From Rikenella microfusus (GTDB lineage: Bacteria; Bacteroidota; Bacteroidia; Bacteroidales; Tenuifilaceae), in contig DYKO01000021.1 in NCBI GenBank assembly GCA_020722565.1, positions 1 through 47,920 of the forward strand: a stretch of DNA of 47,920 bases, given 5' to 3'. Under the pieces are notes generated by a model. The model was given only the letters and a program-made list of their open reading frames with translations. It was not told the origin of the DNA and did not search any database. Positions 45,926 through 47,920 of the stretch are shown here, in pieces (position 1 is the stretch's first letter; each line of letters begins with the position of its first letter). The position numbers and the translations under genes were made by a program.

Positions 45926-46669
45926 ATGCTAACCAAAAACACCATAAAATATATTAAATCGCTGCAACAGAAAAAGATTAGGGATGAACTTGGGCTGTTT
46001 GTTGCCGAAGGTATTAGGTTAGTGGACGAACTCATTAATAGCGATTTCGAAATTCTGGAAATTTACCACACTGCTGAGTATACAAAAAAAACAACTGCGA
46101 TCAAACCCATACAAATCTCGGCCGATGAAATGGAACGAATTAGCGGTTTGGTAACCCCATCGCCGGTTTTAGCTATAGCAAAGAAGCCGAATTATATCAT
46201 GGATTTCAGCTGCCAAAACGAACTGGTGCTGGCACTTGATACAATTCAGGATCCGGGCAATATGGGCACAATAATCCGTTTGGCCGATTGGTTTGGAATA
46301 AACAATATTGTTTGCTCCTACGGCTGTGCCGATGCCTTTGCACCTAAAACCGTGCAGGCATCCATGGGGGCCATTGTGCACGTAAGGGTTCACTACGTAA
46401 ATTTACATGAGTGGATTAAAATCCAGAAAGGATGCCCGGTTTATGGTACTTTCATGAATGGCTCAAACCTCTACCTTACGCAAAAGGAATCGATTGGTAT
46501 TATTGTTATGGGCAATGAGGGAAATGGCATTAGCCCGCTGGTGGAAGAGTTAGTAACCCACCGAATTCACATACCAAGTTTTGCCAAGGGACGCATAAAG
46601 GTTGAATCGTTAAATGTTGCCATGGCAACGGCAATAATTCTATCGGAATTCAGAGGGCATTCAGTATGA
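45926..46669 (+). CDS. RNA 2'-O-methyltransferase, TrmH/SpoU (SPOUT) family
   Basis: 247-residue SPOUT methyltransferase. N-terminal substrate-binding domain (LGLFVAEGIRLVDELI), then the knotted SAM domain: motif 1 LALDTIQDPGNMGTIIRLADWFG, motif 2 IVMGNEGNGIS, and motif 3 IPSFAKGRIKVESLNVAMATAIILSEF. Close relatives methylate ribose in rRNA or tRNA; the exact target (23S 2251-type or tRNA G18-type) is not decided by motif. The start was chosen from the promoter position; the TTG-started longer frame overlaps the promoter. Confidence 0.92.
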   Translation: MLTKNTIKYIKSLQQKKIRDELGLFVAEGIRLVDELINSDFEILEIYHTAEYTKKTTAIKPIQISADEMERISGLVTPSPVLAIAKKPNYIMDFSCQNELVLALDTIQDPGNMGTIIRLADWFGINNIVCSYGCADAFAPKTVQASMGAIVHVRVHYVNLHEWIKIQKGCPVYGTFMNGSNLYLTQKESIGIIVMGNEGNGISPLVEELVTHRIHIPSFAKGRIKVESLNVAMATAIILSEFRGHSV

Positions 46670-46680
46670 ATCAAATCTTT

Positions 46681-47763
46681 TTATCTTCGGAATAGGGGCA
46701 GAAACCAAACTGCAGCAAAAAAAATGATTGCCGCAAGTAAAATACCGCTAAAGATTCGCCCAAAACCTTTTAAACCCCAATTGGGAAAAAGGTTACTTAT
46801 AGTAAAACTTTTATAATAGGGTTTGGGTGCCTCCATGGCAGGAATCACCTCCCATGGTAGCTGCACATCCCAACTTCCCACCACAAAAAGAGGTAATAGG
46901 AAGGTGAACTCAAGCTGCTCATCAAATATTCTTTTGTTCCAAAGAATGCCGGTTTTTCGGGAACCAATATTTTTGGAATGTATTTTCATGTAGTATTTTC
47001 GGTTCCATATATTCATTTTTAATAACTTTTTAATTTCCGACCCAACCCCTGAAACCGAATCAATAGCTAAAGCCGATACTTGGCTAACATCGAAGGGTTC
47101 AAAGTAAAGGGGTACCAGCATACCCTTCTGAATGTTAACATGTATCTGGTTTTCATTCTCTGGTCTTTTGATTATTTCACTGCAAATAACAGCACCCACA
47201 GCAATATCGGATTTAAGGGTTTGCTCATTACCAGTTTTAATATACCATGGTGATGCATTGGGGTTAACCTCAAGTATAAATATGATATCGCTATACCGGT
47301 GGTTATTACATTCATCTCTATCTCTTAAATCATTAATGCAGATCCAACGACGGGAATCGCCATACCATTTGCCGGGGTAGATACGGGCGTTCATCGACTC
47401 GTGATCGGGTCTAACCTGTGGTTTATCCCTGTCGCTTATCACTGTTACTGCCACTTTAAACTGGGTTAGCCACAGCTGCATTTCAAGAATGTTCAACTTT
47501 TTACCCGTGCTATCGTAAACAGGTTTACGAAAAATTTTGTAGGGTTGGGGTTTATCGCTTATCCCCATCGCCTTTAGTGCTAACAATCCGCTCAGTTTGG
47601 GTTCGTATATATTTACAAGGCTAACCTTGATCTCGATATCCGGCAAACCATATATGGGGTGGTCGGGATCGTAAAGCAGCGAGTTGCACCCATAGGTATA
47701 GTAGGGTTTGAACGATTTCTGTCCGTAAATGCTATCGTGATGCTGAAGCCCTGCTACCAGCAC
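46681..47763 (-). CDS. Membrane-anchored protein of unknown function, 5' end incomplete
   Basis: 360 codons from the first in-frame GTG. One strong C-terminal membrane helix (about 335-355, GILLAAIIFFAAVWFLPLF) and a short basic tail, so most of the protein is on one side of the membrane as a tail-anchored or type-II domain. The body has no domain I recognise; it is rich in aromatic residues and conserved-looking motifs such as YGCNSLLYDPDHPIYGLPDIEI and GKWYGDSRRWICINDLRDRDE. The frame stays open upstream of the GTG (see the next entry), so this start is doubtful. It converges on the SpoU gene with only 11 bases between. Confidence 0.65.
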   Translation of the reverse strand: MLVAGLQHHDSIYGQKSFKPYYTYGCNSLLYDPDHPIYGLPDIEIKVSLVNIYEPKLSGLLALKAMGISDKPQPYKIFRKPVYDSTGKKLNILEMQLWLTQFKVAVTVISDRDKPQVRPDHESMNARIYPGKWYGDSRRWICINDLRDRDECNNHRYSDIIFILEVNPNASPWYIKTGNEQTLKSDIAVGAVICSEIIKRPENENQIHVNIQKGMLVPLYFEPFDVSQVSALAIDSVSGVGSEIKKLLKMNIWNRKYYMKIHSKNIGSRKTGILWNKRIFDEQLEFTFLLPLFVVGSWDVQLPWEVIPAMEAPKPYYKSFTISNLFPNWGLKGFGRIFSGILLAAIIFFAAVWFLPLFRR

Positions 47764-47920
47764 CTCTGCACCTTCAAAATTTGAAGTAAAACACCCACTA
47801 GGCGATTGCAGCTGAATCCCTGCAAATGAAACAACCCCTTCTTCATTAATCCTTTCCTGTCAAGATTCACAAGGTTGTTTATGAAAACTTGGTTTATTTT
47901 ATACAGTAAAACTTTATTTT
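47764..47920 (-). other. Probable 5' coding part of the same gene, interrupted by a one-base frameshift
   Basis: Upstream of the GTG the same frame reads ERINEEGVVSFAGIQLQSPS but is preceded by TGA. The neighbouring frame is open from the window edge and reads KINQVFINNLVNLDRKGLMK then KG. Adding one G to the G4 run (plus-strand C run 47835-47838) joins the two as ...GLMKKGVVSFAGIQLQ... . The gene therefore probably extends beyond the window, with a homopolymer error or mutation here. Joining is inference. Confidence 0.4.

Overview
The window looks like chromosomal DNA of a Bacteroidota bacterium, most likely an anaerobic Bacteroidales-type organism. The evidence is: several promoters of the phylum-specific form TTTG-N19/20-TAnnTTTG, few Shine-Dalgarno sequences, a SusB-type GH97 glycosidase, a TamL-type Omp85 lipoprotein, the tRNA-tuf-secE-nusG-rplKAJL-rpoBC block in Bacteroidota order, and an oxygen-sensitive class III ribonucleotide reductase. 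Species was not determined. Sample lines counted by hand give about 35-38% GC in the first 9 kb and about 50% just after 9.9 kb, so the left arm looks compositionally different from the rest.

Layout. (1) 60-9251, all minus strand: a co-directional accessory operon reading tetR - cupin - tolC - periplasmic adaptor - small ORF - RND pump - DUF2141 - ICMT-type methyltransferase - decayed lipoprotein gene - OMPLA-like phospholipase. A good TAnnTTTG box and a 24-bp dyad lie before tetR. Two members are damaged: the methyltransferase has a one-base frameshift in an A run, and the lipoprotein gene is a short remnant with an in-frame stop. (2) 9252-9903: a non-coding AT-rich junction. (3) 9904-12188: a phosphohexomutase followed 14 bases later by a soluble Hanks-type kinase. 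(4) 12515-14635: M3 peptidase lipoprotein. (5) 14702-19376: a cobalamin riboswitch followed by nrdD, nrdG and an AspT/YidE-type transporter, packed as one operon. (6) 19534-23381: CstA-family transporter, GH97 enzyme and a DUF3467 protein.

(7) 23456-36533: the information-processing core. One strong promoter precedes tRNA-Thr(TGT), tRNA-Tyr, tRNA-Gly, tRNA-Thr(GGT) and tuf, followed by tRNA-Trp, secE, nusG, rplK, rplA, rplJ, rplL, rpoB and rpoC, ended by a strong terminator. Just upstream are hpf, xerC and rpsU. (8) 38263-42000: NSS symporter, AGCS symporter and a membrane-anchored helix-hairpin-helix protein in one operon. (9) 42128-47920: fbaB (class I aldolase), tamL, a divergent SpoU rRNA/tRNA methyltransferase, and a membrane protein of unknown function whose 5' end runs off the window and seems to contain a second one-base homopolymer frameshift.

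The points that most merit a second look are the B12-riboswitch operon that includes an uncharacterised exchanger, the envelope-lipid-flavoured RND operon with its decayed genes, the kinase-mutase pair, and the two homopolymer frameshifts, which may be assembly errors.
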